Below, in pieces: positions 16,372 to 25,428 of a DNA stretch of 64,000 bases. Location: positions 930,001 through 994,000 of the forward strand of contig NZ_LIPG01000003.1 in assembly GCF_001905505.1 (NCBI RefSeq), given 5' to 3'. Made by a program: the position numbers and the translations under genes. This stretch comes from Streptomyces sp. CB02058. Lineage in GTDB: Bacteria > Actinomycetota > Actinomycetes > Streptomycetales > Streptomycetaceae. The notes below the pieces were generated by a model, which was not told the DNA's origin, searched no databases, and saw only the letters and a program-made list of their open reading frames with translations. How positions within the stretch are numbered: the first letter of the stretch is position 1; the number at the start of each line of letters is the position of its first letter.

Positions 16372-16944
16372 ATGGATGAGGAGTTGCGCTCACTGATGGA
16401 CCGGCTCGGGCACGAGGCCGGTGAGCCGGAGGCCTTCCACCGGCTGCTCACCACCGAGGACGACGAGGAGCTGGCCCGGGTCCTCGTGGAACGCGAACGC
16501 CCCCTGTGGGCCCGGGAGATCGCGGCCTTCCGGCTCGGCTGCCGGGGCGACCGCCGCGCCTTCGAGGCGCTGGTGCTCCTCCTCAACCACCGCGACCCCG
16601 AGCGCTGCGTATCGGCGGCGCACGCCCTGCGGCTCCTCGGCGACCCCCGGACACCCCGCGCGGCGGCGACCCTCGCCACGAACACCCTGCGGACGGCCTA
16701 CGCCCTGCACCCGGTACGCCTGCTGACCGCCCTGCGCGCCCCCGAGTCCGTGCCGGCCCTGGTGAGCACCCTGCACCGGCTGCTCACCCCGGACGAACCG
16801 CACTGGCGCGTCGCGCTCGCCTGCGTGGAGGGCCTGGGCACCCTGGCGGACGACAGGGCCCGCCCGGTCCTGGAGGCGGCGCTGCCGCACCCGCGCCTGG
16901 GGGAGGCGGCGGCCGAAGCCCTGAGGCGGCTGCCGGCGGGGTGA
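16372..16944 (+). CDS. Small HEAT-repeat protein
   Basis: 190 residues of alpha-helical repeats. 'RDPERCVSAAHALRLLGDPRTPRAAATLA' and 'HWRVALACVEGLGTLADDRARPVLEAAL' are typical HEAT/PBS-lyase-like units. Such proteins are scaffolds for protein binding; no catalytic residue is visible. Start at the ATG at 16372 (MDEELRS); a GTG eight codons upstream is in frame, but a TATAAA box lies inside that extension. It converges with a much larger HEAT-repeat gene, ending 17 bp from it. Confidence 0.75.
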   Translation: MDEELRSLMDRLGHEAGEPEAFHRLLTTEDDEELARVLVERERPLWAREIAAFRLGCRGDRRAFEALVLLLNHRDPERCVSAAHALRLLGDPRTPRAAATLATNTLRTAYALHPVRLLTALRAPESVPALVSTLHRLLTPDEPHWRVALACVEGLGTLADDRARPVLEAALPHPRLGEAAAEALRRLPAG

Positions 16945-16950
16945 GGGGGG

Positions 16951-16966
16951 CCTGAGGGCCCTCAGG
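16951..16966. terminator. Palindrome between convergent HEAT genes
   Basis: Perfect 16-bp palindrome CCTGAGGGCCCTCAGG that covers the stop codon of the minus-strand gene. It can fold as a short hairpin on either strand. Confidence 0.4.
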
Positions 16967-18953
16967 GTGCGACCGCCTCCACGTCGCACGCGGCCAGCAG
17001 CTCCTCGACCGCGGCGCGGATGGATTCGTCCCCCAGGAAGCCCCGCCAGCCGCCGCTGCTGCCGAGCCGCTGGTCACGCGCCGGCACCTCGCGCAGGAGC
17101 TGGGCGGCGGGCCGGGCGGCTGGGCCGATCCGGGCCAGGTGGCGCACGGCGGGGAGCATGACCGGCCGGGAGGTACCCTCGGCCAGCCCTCGCACGGCGG
17201 TCGTCAGCGCCGGGACGGTGTTCTCGGTGTCACCGGTCACCGCCCACAGGGCGTGCGCCGCTTCGACACGGGGCCAGATCCCGGTGTCCGCCGCCATCGT
17301 CCGCAGCGGGTCCGCGTAGCGTGCGGCGTGCGCGCCCAGGTCGGCGAGTATGCGCAGGGCGGGCCGGGGGAAACCGTCCGCGGTGAGGGTCCGGTCCAGC
17401 GCCTCGAGGACCGGGCCGGGTTCCCCACCGACCTTCCAGCAGGCCCAGGCCGCGAGTTCCGCGTGTGCGTCGCCGGGCCGCGAACGGGCCGACAGGAGTT
17501 CCCGTGCCCCCCGGCCCGGGGTTCCGATCCCGGCCAGTGCCGTCGCCGCCGCCGTCCAGGCCCGGTCGTCCTCCAGCAGGGCGAGCAGTTGCGGAACCGC
17601 CGGCTCCGCCGCGGGGCCCCAGTCCGCGAGCACGTTGCAGTACGAACTGAGTACGTGGGCCTCCGCGGCGGCGTCGAGCCGGCCGAGGACCATCGGGAGG
17701 AGCGGCTCGGCGTGGTCGGGGAGGTGGCCGACGACCTCATGGAGCGCGGGGAGAACCGGGTAATGCCAGTCGGCGGACGGGTAGTGGGCGGAGTTCGACG
17801 CGAAACCGGACCGTGGCCGGGCTCCCGCTTCGATCAGCCCGGGCAGGCAGCGGGGGTCGTTCATCCGGGCGAGTGCCCACACGGCGGCCTCGGCGACGGT
17901 CTCCCGTCGTCGTGTGTCCCGGACACCGGTGTCGCCGAGCAGCGCGGCGACGTCATCGGCGTACGGCGATGCCACCGGCCCGAGGCAGGCCAGCAGTTCG
18001 GCCGCCCGGAAGCGGACCTCGGCGGCGGGGTCGTCCAGCCGGGCGGCCAGGCGCGGAAGGAGCGCGGTGGCCGGTGAGCACCACCGGGCCAGCAGGCCGC
18101 CCGCACGGGCCAGCCCGCCGACGCGCTGTTCGACGTCGGGGTGGTCGTCCAGGAGGCCGAGGGTGAACGTCGGGGAGGGACCGGTGAGCAGGGCGGCCGT
18201 CCAGTGGTGCACACCCTGGACACCGGACTCCACCGTGCTGGTGTGCTGCCACAGCTCGACGCCCGGGCCGCGTACCGCTTCCAGCAGGAGGCCGATCCGC
18301 TGTGCCGGAAGGCCGGGCTCGGCAGGGGCGATGGCGTGCACCGCCGCCAGACGCGTCTGCGCCTCGGGGGCGTCGAGCAGCCCGCGGAGCAGTGCACGGG
18401 CCTCGGCACCGTGTCCGCCCGACGGCTCCCGCAGCGCCGCGCGTCCGAGTGCGAGGACCAGGTCGAGACGCGCGGCCGCATCGTCCTCCACCTCCCAGCG
18501 GCGGAGCAGTGCGGGCAGCGTCAGCTCACCGGGACTCCGGCAGGAACCGATCACGTCGGCCGCGTCCCGCCGCACCGCCGGGTCCGCCGCGTCGAGCAGG
18601 GCGAGTACCTCCGGCAGCGCGCGCTCCCATGCCGCGGGCCAGCCGGGATCCAGCCGTTGCTCGGCGACCAGCCCGGCCTCCGACACCAGCCTCGACACGA
18701 TGCCGAGCAACGTGCGACGGCTCGGCACGTCCGGCGTTGCGGCCAGGCGCAGCAGATACGGTAGCGCGGCCGTGGCAGCGGAGCAGATCCAGCCACCCTG
18801 ATGGAAGAGGTTGTTGAGCAGGTCGTCGGCAGCCTGCTCCGCGTCCTGCGGATCCGGGCCCGCGCACCGGCGCAGCAGGCCGGGCACGTCCTCCGCGGAT
18901 CCGTAGTTGTGTCTCAGCGCGGCCCAGTCGACCGTGTCCCGTTCCCCCCACAT
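16962..18953 (-). CDS. Large HEAT-repeat protein
   Basis: 663 residues built almost wholly of HEAT-like helical repeats, for example 'EVLALLDAADPAVRRDAADVIGSCR', 'RLDDPAAEVRFRAAELLACLG' and 'AVPQLLALLEDDRAWTAAATALAGIG'. No signal peptide, TM segment or catalytic motif is seen, so it is probably a cytoplasmic scaffold of unknown partner. Start at the ATG at 18951-18953 (MWGERDTVDW) with AGGG 8 bases upstream; the frame is open further upstream, but that part is an Arg-rich shadow of the neighbouring decayed GNAT gene. Confidence 0.8.
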   Translation of the reverse strand: MWGERDTVDWAALRHNYGSAEDVPGLLRRCAGPDPQDAEQAADDLLNNLFHQGGWICSAATAALPYLLRLAATPDVPSRRTLLGIVSRLVSEAGLVAEQRLDPGWPAAWERALPEVLALLDAADPAVRRDAADVIGSCRSPGELTLPALLRRWEVEDDAAARLDLVLALGRAALREPSGGHGAEARALLRGLLDAPEAQTRLAAVHAIAPAEPGLPAQRIGLLLEAVRGPGVELWQHTSTVESGVQGVHHWTAALLTGPSPTFTLGLLDDHPDVEQRVGGLARAGGLLARWCSPATALLPRLAARLDDPAAEVRFRAAELLACLGPVASPYADDVAALLGDTGVRDTRRRETVAEAAVWALARMNDPRCLPGLIEAGARPRSGFASNSAHYPSADWHYPVLPALHEVVGHLPDHAEPLLPMVLGRLDAAAEAHVLSSYCNVLADWGPAAEPAVPQLLALLEDDRAWTAAATALAGIGTPGRGARELLSARSRPGDAHAELAAWACWKVGGEPGPVLEALDRTLTADGFPRPALRILADLGAHAARYADPLRTMAADTGIWPRVEAAHALWAVTGDTENTVPALTTAVRGLAEGTSRPVMLPAVRHLARIGPAARPAAQLLREVPARDQRLGSSGGWRGFLGDESIRAAVEELLAACDVEAVAP

Positions 18954-18963
18954 GCGGTTGACC

Positions 18964-19319
18964 CTACGTGGGGCGGGCGGCTGCCGTCGTGGCCGGACCC
19001 GTGCACGCACCGTGTGCCGAGGGCGAACCGCTCGGTCGACGCGTCGGACCGCGTACGTACCTGACCTCCGGGACCGTCGCACCGCCGGCCTCGAAGGTTT
19101 CCTCCGCACCGTCCGGCCAAAAGCCGGCGCGCTCGTAGAAGCGGCGGGCCCGGGCGTTGTCCTTGAGCACCCACAGCGTGATGCTCGCGAAACCGTCCGC
19201 CAGGGCTCGCACCGTCACACCCGGATCTCCGCCACGGCCGCGCAGTCGTCGAGCGTCATGGCGCGTACACGCACGCGGGGGGCGTACGCGGGATCGGGAT
19301 GCGTGGTCACGCGGTCCAT
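18964..19319 (-). pseudogene. GNAT acetyltransferase remnant with internal deletion
   Basis: From the ATG at 19319 the frame reads a normal GNAT N-terminus ('YAPRVRVRAMTLDDCAAVAEIRV') and then hits TGA at 19215. Immediately, in another frame, the C-terminal part of a GNAT follows ('ADGFASITLWVLKDNARARR' then FYERAGF, ending EVRYVR), after which the frame runs on into nonsense to 18964. About 90 central residues with the acetyl-CoA loop are missing, so a deletion removed the middle and broke the frame. It cannot encode a working enzyme. The remnant fills the stretch between the HEAT and S33 peptidase genes. Confidence 0.8.
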
Positions 19320-19387
19320 CCTCGTGTACGCCCCCGGCGTGGGGCCCGGCATTTCTCAGCCGCTCATCAGCCGCTCATCAGCCCCCG

Positions 19388-20980
19388 TCAGCCCCGGAAG
19401 CCGAGCAGCCCGTGCAGCGTGTTTCCCTTCGTGTTCGCGCCCGCCTTCGTGGCGGGGGCGGGCTTCGGCTCCGGCAGGGCGTCGCAGACCGCGTCCGCGC
19501 CGCTGCCCTCGCCGCGCGGGAGGGTGCCGTCGGTGAGGTAGTCCGCCAGATACGCGTCCAGGCAAGCGTTGCCGCTCAGCGTGATGCCGTGGTTGCCGCC
19601 GCCCTGCTCGACGACCAGGGAGGAGCCCTCGAGCTTGCGGTTCATCGTGACGCCGCCCTCGTACGGGGTGGCCGCGTCGTCGGTCGCCTGGAAGAGCAGC
19701 GCGGGCGGGATCGCGTCGTTGCCGACCCGCACCGGCTCCAGCGGCTCCACCGGCCAGGTGGCGCACGGGGCGTTGTACCAGGTGTTGTTCCAGGACATGA
19801 AGGGCGCCTTGCGGTGCGCCTGCCAGGTGTCGTTGCGCCAGCTGGTCCACGTCCGGGGCCAGCCGGCGTCGCGGCACTGCACGGCCGTGTAGACGGAGTA
19901 CCCGTTGTCACCGCTCTTGTCGACCGCGGCGAAGTCCTCGTACGCCGTGACGAGCGCGTCCTCGTCCTCGTCCTTCACGTACGCGGCGAACGTCTCCGCC
20001 AGGCGCGGCCAGTAGCCGTTGTAGTAGCCGCCCGGCATGAAGATGTCCTCCAGCTCGGACGGGCCGACCTTGCCGCCTGCGGGGTGCTGCTTCACGGAGT
20101 CCCGCATCCGGTACCACGCCGCTTCGACCTCCGCCGGGTCGCTGCCGAGCCCGTACGTGGCGTCGTTCTTCGCCACCCAGGCGGCGAACGCCTTGTGGCG
20201 GGCGTCGAACGCGAGGTCCTGGCCGAGGTTGTCCTCGTACCAGACGCCGTCCGGGTCGACGATCGAGTCCAGCACCAGGCGGCGCACGCGCTCGGGGAAC
20301 AGCTTGGCGTAGACCGCGCCCAGATAGGTGCCGTAGGAGTAGCCGAAGTAGTTGAGCTGCCGCGCGCCGAGCGCCTCGCGGATGACGTCGAGGTCCTTCG
20401 CGGCGCTGGCGGTGTCCATGTACGGCAGCAGTTCGCCGTGCTTCTCACCGCACGCGGCGGCGAAGGAGGCGGCCCTGTTCCGCGCGGTCTTCTCCGCGCC
20501 GTAGCTGTCCGGGACGGAGTCGGGGCGCACCGGCGTGAAGTACTTCGGTACGCAGTCCAGGGCGGGCCTGCTCTTCCCGACCCCGCGCGGGTCGAACCCG
20601 ATCACGTCGTACTGGGCGGCGACCTTCGCGGGGAGCGAGGCGGCCACGAAGCCCGCCATCGAGAGCCCGCTGCCGCCGGGGCCGCCGGGGTTGACCAGCA
20701 GCGGGCCCTGCGAGGTCCTGCCCTTGTGCGGGATGCGGGAGAGGGCGAGGGTGATCTGTTGGCCCGACGGGTTGTCATGGTCCAGCGGGGCGCGGACCTT
20801 CGAGCACTGCAGGGCCGGATAGGACTTCGTGCCGCAGCCCGTCCACTTGAGCGGTGCGGCGGCGCGCGGGGCGCCGGCCCCCGGTCCGGTGGACGCGGTG
20901 GACGCGGTGGACGGCGCGGCGGTCACCAGGCCCGCGACCGTGGCGCCGACGGCGACCAGGATTCCTGCACGTTTCGTCAT
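19388..20980 (-). CDS. Secreted S33 tripeptidyl aminopeptidase (alpha/beta hydrolase)
   Basis: 530-residue exported peptidase of the Streptomyces Tap/SlpD type, which remove short peptides from the N-termini of secreted proteins. A signal peptide covers about residues 1-27 ('KRAGILVAVGATVAGLVTAAPSTAS'). The catalytic Ser is in 'YFGYSYGTYLG', Asp in 'LLFQATDDAATPYEGG' and His in 'QGGGNHGITLSGNACLD'; the oxyanion loop is 'NPGGPGGSG'. The extra Cys residues fit an extracellular protein. Start at the ATG at 20978-20980 with GGGAG 5 bases upstream. A 7-bp hairpin (21005-21023) lies in the leader. Confidence 0.9.
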   Translation of the reverse strand: MTKRAGILVAVGATVAGLVTAAPSTASTASTGPGAGAPRAAAPLKWTGCGTKSYPALQCSKVRAPLDHDNPSGQQITLALSRIPHKGRTSQGPLLVNPGGPGGSGLSMAGFVAASLPAKVAAQYDVIGFDPRGVGKSRPALDCVPKYFTPVRPDSVPDSYGAEKTARNRAASFAAACGEKHGELLPYMDTASAAKDLDVIREALGARQLNYFGYSYGTYLGAVYAKLFPERVRRLVLDSIVDPDGVWYEDNLGQDLAFDARHKAFAAWVAKNDATYGLGSDPAEVEAAWYRMRDSVKQHPAGGKVGPSELEDIFMPGGYYNGYWPRLAETFAAYVKDEDEDALVTAYEDFAAVDKSGDNGYSVYTAVQCRDAGWPRTWTSWRNDTWQAHRKAPFMSWNNTWYNAPCATWPVEPLEPVRVGNDAIPPALLFQATDDAATPYEGGVTMNRKLEGSSLVVEQGGGNHGITLSGNACLDAYLADYLTDGTLPRGEGSGADAVCDALPEPKPAPATKAGANTKGNTLHGLLGFRG

Positions 20981-21106
20981 ATGGTCTCCCGTGGTGGGGA
21001 ACACGGCTGTGGATGGCACAGCCCCCGCGGGATGCTCCCCGGAATCGGACACGGAAGGACACGTTCCGCCGAGAGTTGACCCGTTCGAATGGCAGGACGG
21101 GTGCGG

Positions 21107-22138
21107 TCAGAGCAGGCTCAGCTGGGTGGGGCCCTCCACGAGCGGCTCCGGAGCCCTGGGCGGGACGCGGCGGACGCCGCCCCGGTCGGCCGGGCCGATT
21201 CCGAACTCGGCCGCCAGCTCGTGCACCCGGCGGGTGATGCCGCGCTGGTACCAGGTGGGCGCGTAGGCCCCGTCCGCGTACATCTCCTCGTACCGGTGCA
21301 CCAGGTGCGGGTGGTGGTGTGCGAGCCACCGCATGAACCACTCACGGGCGCCCGGCCGCAGATGCAGGACGAGCGGCGTCACCGAGGTCGCTCCGGCGGC
21401 GGCGATGGCGCGGACCGTGGCGCGCAGCTGGTCGGGGTGGTCGCCGAGGAAGGGGATGACCGGCGCCATCAGGACCCCGCAGCCGATCCCGCTGTCCGCC
21501 ATGGCGCGTACGACGTCCAGGCGGCGCTCGGGGGACGGGGTGCCCGGCTCGACCGTCCGCCAGAGCTCGCGGTCGGTGAATCCGACCGAGACGGACACGC
21601 CGACCTCGGTGACCTCCGCGGCCTGCCGCAGCAGATCCAGGTCCCGCAGGATCAGGGTTCCCTTCGTGAGGATGGAGAAGGGGTTGGCGTGGTCGCGCAG
21701 GGCCGAGATGATGCCGGGCATCAGCCGGTAGCGGCCTTCGGCGCGCTGGTAGCAGTCCACGTTCGTGCCCATCGCGATGTGCTGGCCGTGCCACTGCCGG
21801 GAGGCCAGGTGGCGGCCCAGCAGCTCGGCGGCGTTGACCTTGACGACGATCTGGGAGTCGAAGCCGAGGCCGGTGTCCAGGTCCAGATAGCTGTGGGTCT
21901 TGCGCGCGAAGCAGTAGACGCAGGCGTGCGAACAGCCGCGGTACGGATTCACGGTCCATTCGAACGGCATGCGGGAGGCTCCCGGCACCCGGTTCACGAT
22001 CGAGCGTGCCCGGATCTCGTGGAAGGTGATCCCCCTGAATTCCGGGGTGTCGAACGTGCGCGTGGTGACCGCGTCCGCGGCGAAGAGCGCTCCGTTACCC
22101 GCCTTTGCGGTGTTCTCTGCCAGATTGTCCCAGCGCAT
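21107..22138 (-). CDS. Rv2578c-family radical SAM protein
   Basis: 343-residue radical SAM enzyme with the [4Fe-4S] motif CxxxCxxC in 'RGCSHACVYCFARKTH', related to spore photoproduct lyase. The family includes Mycobacterium tuberculosis Rv2578c, which I remember as a LexA-controlled gene; the reaction is not known and DNA repair is suspected. A canonical LexA box lies 34 bases upstream of the start, with a -10-like TATTCT beside it. Start at the ATG at 22136-22138 with AAGGAGG 5 bases upstream, a near perfect SD. It is divergent from the SRPBCC gene. Confidence 0.9.
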   Translation of the reverse strand: MRWDNLAENTAKAGNGALFAADAVTTRTFDTPEFRGITFHEIRARSIVNRVPGASRMPFEWTVNPYRGCSHACVYCFARKTHSYLDLDTGLGFDSQIVVKVNAAELLGRHLASRQWHGQHIAMGTNVDCYQRAEGRYRLMPGIISALRDHANPFSILTKGTLILRDLDLLRQAAEVTEVGVSVSVGFTDRELWRTVEPGTPSPERRLDVVRAMADSGIGCGVLMAPVIPFLGDHPDQLRATVRAIAAAGATSVTPLVLHLRPGAREWFMRWLAHHHPHLVHRYEEMYADGAYAPTWYQRGITRRVHELAAEFGIGPADRGGVRRVPPRAPEPLVEGPTQLSLL

Positions 22139-22171
22139 GGACGCCTCCTTGGTAGCACTCCGCAGAGAATA

Positions 22172-22183
22172 GAACATGTGTTC
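22172..22183. promoter_or_regulatory. LexA (SOS) box upstream of the radical SAM gene
   Basis: GAACATGTGTTC matches the Gram-positive/actinobacterial LexA consensus GAAC-N4-GTTC and is a perfect palindrome. On the minus strand TATTCT (22166-22171) follows directly as a possible -10, so LexA would block this promoter. Confidence 0.75.
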
Positions 22184-22286
22184 CCTTGATCGTGTCCGGC
22201 GGAACGCCGGCCCCGATTTTGAGGGGCCGTACCCGAGGTGGTTGGCTCAGCAGCACCCCGAACAACCGAGTGCTGGAGGAACAGGC

Positions 22287-22730
22287 ATGGCGCAGGTCGA
22301 GGCCACGACAGAGCGGATCATCGCGGCGGACGCAGAGACGGTGTTCGATGCGCTGGCCGACTACAAGGAGGTCCGGGGCAAGGTGCTGACCGGGCACTTC
22401 AGCGAGTACGAGGTGCGCGAGGGCGGAGACGGTGAGGGCACCCTCGTCCACTGGAAGCTCCAGGCCACCAGCAAGCGGGTCCGCGACTGCCTGCTCGACG
22501 TCACCGAGCCGACCGACGGTCAGCTGATCGAGAAGGACCGCAACTCCACGATGGTCACCACCTGGACCGTCACCCCGGCCGGTGAGGGCAGGTCCAAGGC
22601 CGTCGTCTCGACCGTCTGGAACGGCGCCGGCGGCATCGGGGGCTTCTTCGAGAAGACCTTCGCGCCCAAGGGACTCGGCCGGATCTACGACGAACTCCTC
22701 CAGAACCTCGCCGCCGAGGTCGAGAAGTAG
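22287..22730 (+). CDS. SRPBCC-family protein
   Basis: 147-residue START/Bet v 1-like (SRPBCC) protein: 'VEATTERIIAADAETVFDALADYKEVRGKVL' is the usual first strand and helix, and 'GFFEKTFAPKGLGRIYDELLQNLAAEVEK' the long C-terminal helix. These proteins form a cavity for hydrophobic ligands; several are named polyketide cyclase/dehydrase without evidence. No polyketide genes lie near, so the ligand is unknown. Start at the ATG at 22287, with GGAGG 7 bases upstream. It shares a promoter region of about 150 bp with the SOS-box radical SAM gene, but the box lies about 100 bp from its own start. Confidence 0.85.
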   Translation: MAQVEATTERIIAADAETVFDALADYKEVRGKVLTGHFSEYEVREGGDGEGTLVHWKLQATSKRVRDCLLDVTEPTDGQLIEKDRNSTMVTTWTVTPAGEGRSKAVVSTVWNGAGGIGGFFEKTFAPKGLGRIYDELLQNLAAEVEK

Positions 22731-22930
22731 GCCTGCTCCTCCCGCTGTTGGCGTCACGGCCGGCCTCACCGGAACGGGTGGTTTTCCGGGGTGGCCGGTT
22801 GTGCGCCGTAGTGCCTCCCACCGGCGCATAAGCCCTCGACGTGCGCCGTGCGCGCGCCCGGTCGCGTTTGCCCCGCCTTGCCGCCTGATGCGAGAAATGG
22901 GCGGCGCAGCTGCGACGAGGGGAGCGTCAC

Positions 22931-25378
22931 ATGGGTGGGATCACTCTGGTGAAGGACGAGCCGGGAGGCACCGAGTACGGGCCTCCCGCGACCGGGCCGG
23001 AACCCGCTCCGCCCCCACCGCCCTCCGGTGCCGGCGACGCCGTGCCGCCCGAAGCGATCAGCCCGCGCCGGATCCGGCTGGTCTTCCTCGGGCTCATGCT
23101 CACCCTGCTGCTCGCGGCGCTCGACCAGATGATCGTCGCCACCGCCCTGCCGAAGATCGTCGGCGAGCTGCACGGCCTGGACAAGATGTCCTGGGCGGTC
23201 ACCGCCTATCTGCTCGCCTCAACGATCGGGCTGCCGCTCTACGGCAAGCTCGGCGACCTCTTCGGCCGCAAGGGCGTCTTCCAGTTCGCGATCATCGTCT
23301 TCGTCATCGGCTCGGCCCTCGCCGGCTGGTCGCGCACCATGGACGAACTCATCGCCTTCCGCGCCGTCCAGGGCATCGGCGGCGGCGGACTCATGATCGG
23401 CGTCCAGGCGATCATCGCCGACATCGTCCCGTCCAGGGAGCGCGGGCGCTACATGGGCCTCATCGGCGCGGTCTTCGGCCTCGCGTCCGTCGCGGGTCCC
23501 CTCCTCGGCGGCTTCTTCACCGACCACGCCTCCTGGCGCTGGTGCTTCTACATCAACGTGCCGTTCGGCATCGTCACCCTCGCCGTCATCGCGCTCGTAC
23601 TGAAGCTGCCCAAGCCCGCGGTCCGCCCCCGCCTCGACGTGCTGGGCGCCCTGCTGCTCGCCGTCGCCTCCACCTGTCTGGTGCTGCTCACCAGCTGGGG
23701 CGGTACGGAGTACGCCTGGGGCTCGCGGACCATCCTGGGACTCGCCGCCGGTGCCGCCGGAACGACCCTGCTCTTCCTCGTCGTCGAGCACCGGGCCGCC
23801 GAACCCCTCATCCCGCTGCGGCTGTTCCGCGACTCGGTCTTCAACGTCACCTCGCTGGTCGGCGCGGTCGTCGGGGTCGCGCTCTTCGGGGCCGCCAGCT
23901 ATCTGCCGACCTATCTCCAGATGGTCGAGGGCGTGTCCGCCACCGAGTCGGGGCTGCTGATGCTGCCCATGATGGGCGGCATCGTCATCGCCTCCGTCGT
24001 CTCCGGACAGCTGGTCTCGCGCACCGGCCGCTACCGCGTCTATCCGATCGTCGGCGGGGCCGTCTCCGTCGTCGGCATGTGGCTGCTCTCCCTCCTGGAC
24101 ACCGGTACCTCGGCGCTGGAGTACGGCGTCTGGCAGGCCGTCCTGGGCATCGGGATCGGTCTCGTCATGTCGATCCTGGTGCTGGCCGTCCAGAACTCCG
24201 TACGCGCCTGTGACCTCGGCACCGCCACCAGCGCCCACAACTACTTCCGGCAGATCGGCGGGAGCGTCGGCGCCGCGATCTTCGGCACCCTCTTCGCCGG
24301 GCGGCTGAGCGACGCGCTCGGGGTGCGGCTCCCGGCGGGCGCCGACCTGCCCGACGCGGAATCGATCACCCCGCAGCTGGTCCACGCCATGGAGCCCGCG
24401 CTGCGGGACGCGTACATCCAGGCGTACGCCGACGCGATGCCGCGGATCTTCCTCTACCTGGTGCCGGTGCTCCTGCTCGGCCTGTTCCTCGCCTTCTTCC
24501 TCAAGGAGAAACCGCTGGTGTCCCACCACACCCCGCAGACGGCCGCCGACCCGGCCGTGACGCCCTCCACGATCCCCGCGGCCCGCACCGACCCCGGCCC
24601 GCCCCGGCCCGGCACGCTCTCCGGGGTACCGGTGCGCGGAGGCGTCCAGCACCCCGACGGCACGACGGTGGGCCGCGCGGCCCTCACGCTCATCGACGTC
24701 CAGGGGCAGCAGGTCGGACGGAGCGCCAGCGGGGACGACGGGCGGTACGCGCTGAGCGCGCCGGGTGCGGGTTCCTACGTGCTGATCGCGGCGGCGGGCG
24801 GGCACCAGCCGCAGGCCGTCAGCGTCACGGTGGGCGACCGGCCGGTCGAGCTCGACGTGGTGCTGGGCGGGGCCGGGCGGCTCGCGGGCGCGGTCCTGAC
24901 GCCCGACGGCGCCCCCGTCCGCGACGCGGCCGTCACGCTCACCGACGTACGGGGCGAGGTCGTCGCGAGCACCCGCACCGGGCGCGAGGGCGCCTATGTC
25001 ATCAGCGAACTGGTGGCGGGCGAGTACACCCTGGCGGCCAGCGCCCCCGCTTTCCGGCCCGCCGCCCTCCCGGTGAGCGTGCAGGCGGCCCGGGAGACCC
25101 GGCAGGACATCGAGCTGGCGGGCGGCGCGGTGCTGCGGGGGATCGTGCGCGCCCCCGGCGGGCGGGCCGTCGAGGACGCCAGGGTCACCCTGCTGGACGC
25201 GGCGGGCAACGTGGTCGACACCCTGCGGACCGGACCCGACGGGGCGTTCCGGTTCGTGGACCTGTCGACCGGTGAGTACACGGTGATCGCCGCCGGCTAT
25301 CCGCCGGTCGCCACCGTGCTCCAGCTCCCGGGCGGCGGGCGGACCGAGCGGGACCTCCAGCTGGGGCACGAGGACTGA
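22931..25378 (+). CDS. DHA2-type MFS exporter fused to three carboxypeptidase-regulatory-like repeats
   Basis: 815 residues. Residues about 47-510 form a 14-TM drug:H+ antiporter (DHA2/EmrB) with '[12 protein letters not shown]' after TM2 and 'GPLLGGFF' (motif C). A Pro-rich linker leads to three Ig-like CarboxypepD_reg repeats of about 75 residues, each with the pattern G-x-V...PdG-x-x-V-x-x-A-x-V-T-L-x-D...D/G-G-x-Y/F...L-x-x-G-x-Y-x-V/L-x-A ('[20 protein letters not shown]', '[20 protein letters not shown]'). The N-terminal 46 residues are Pro-rich and cytoplasmic. GGGGAG lies 6 bases before the ATG. The substrate is unknown and no regulator gene is adjacent. Confidence 0.9.
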   Translation: MGGITLVKDEPGGTEYGPPATGPEPAPPPPPSGAGDAVPPEAISPRRIRLVFLGLMLTLLLAALDQMIVATALPKIVGELHGLDKMSWAVTAYLLASTIGLPLYGKLGDLFGRKGVFQFAIIVFVIGSALAGWSRTMDELIAFRAVQGIGGGGLMIGVQAIIADIVPSRERGRYMGLIGAVFGLASVAGPLLGGFFTDHASWRWCFYINVPFGIVTLAVIALVLKLPKPAVRPRLDVLGALLLAVASTCLVLLTSWGGTEYAWGSRTILGLAAGAAGTTLLFLVVEHRAAEPLIPLRLFRDSVFNVTSLVGAVVGVALFGAASYLPTYLQMVEGVSATESGLLMLPMMGGIVIASVVSGQLVSRTGRYRVYPIVGGAVSVVGMWLLSLLDTGTSALEYGVWQAVLGIGIGLVMSILVLAVQNSVRACDLGTATSAHNYFRQIGGSVGAAIFGTLFAGRLSDALGVRLPAGADLPDAESITPQLVHAMEPALRDAYIQAYADAMPRIFLYLVPVLLLGLFLAFFLKEKPLVSHHTPQTAADPAVTPSTIPAARTDPGPPRPGTLSGVPVRGGVQHPDGTTVGRAALTLIDVQGQQVGRSASGDDGRYALSAPGAGSYVLIAAAGGHQPQAVSVTVGDRPVELDVVLGGAGRLAGAVLTPDGAPVRDAAVTLTDVRGEVVASTRTGREGAYVISELVAGEYTLAASAPAFRPAALPVSVQAARETRQDIELAGGAVLRGIVRAPGGRAVEDARVTLLDAAGNVVDTLRTGPDGAFRFVDLSTGEYTVIAAGYPPVATVLQLPGGGRTERDLQLGHED

Positions 25379-25393
25379 GCGTCCCGGCCCGTG

Positions 25394-25425
25394 CGGCGGG
25401 TGTGCGGCAGGCCGCACACCCGCCG
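25394..25425. terminator. Bidirectional terminator hairpin
   Basis: Perfect 15-bp inverted repeat (CGGCGGGTGTGCGGC) around AG, between the convergent MFS and acyltransferase genes and only 4 bp from the latter's stop. Confidence 0.8.
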
Positions 25426-25428
25426 TCC

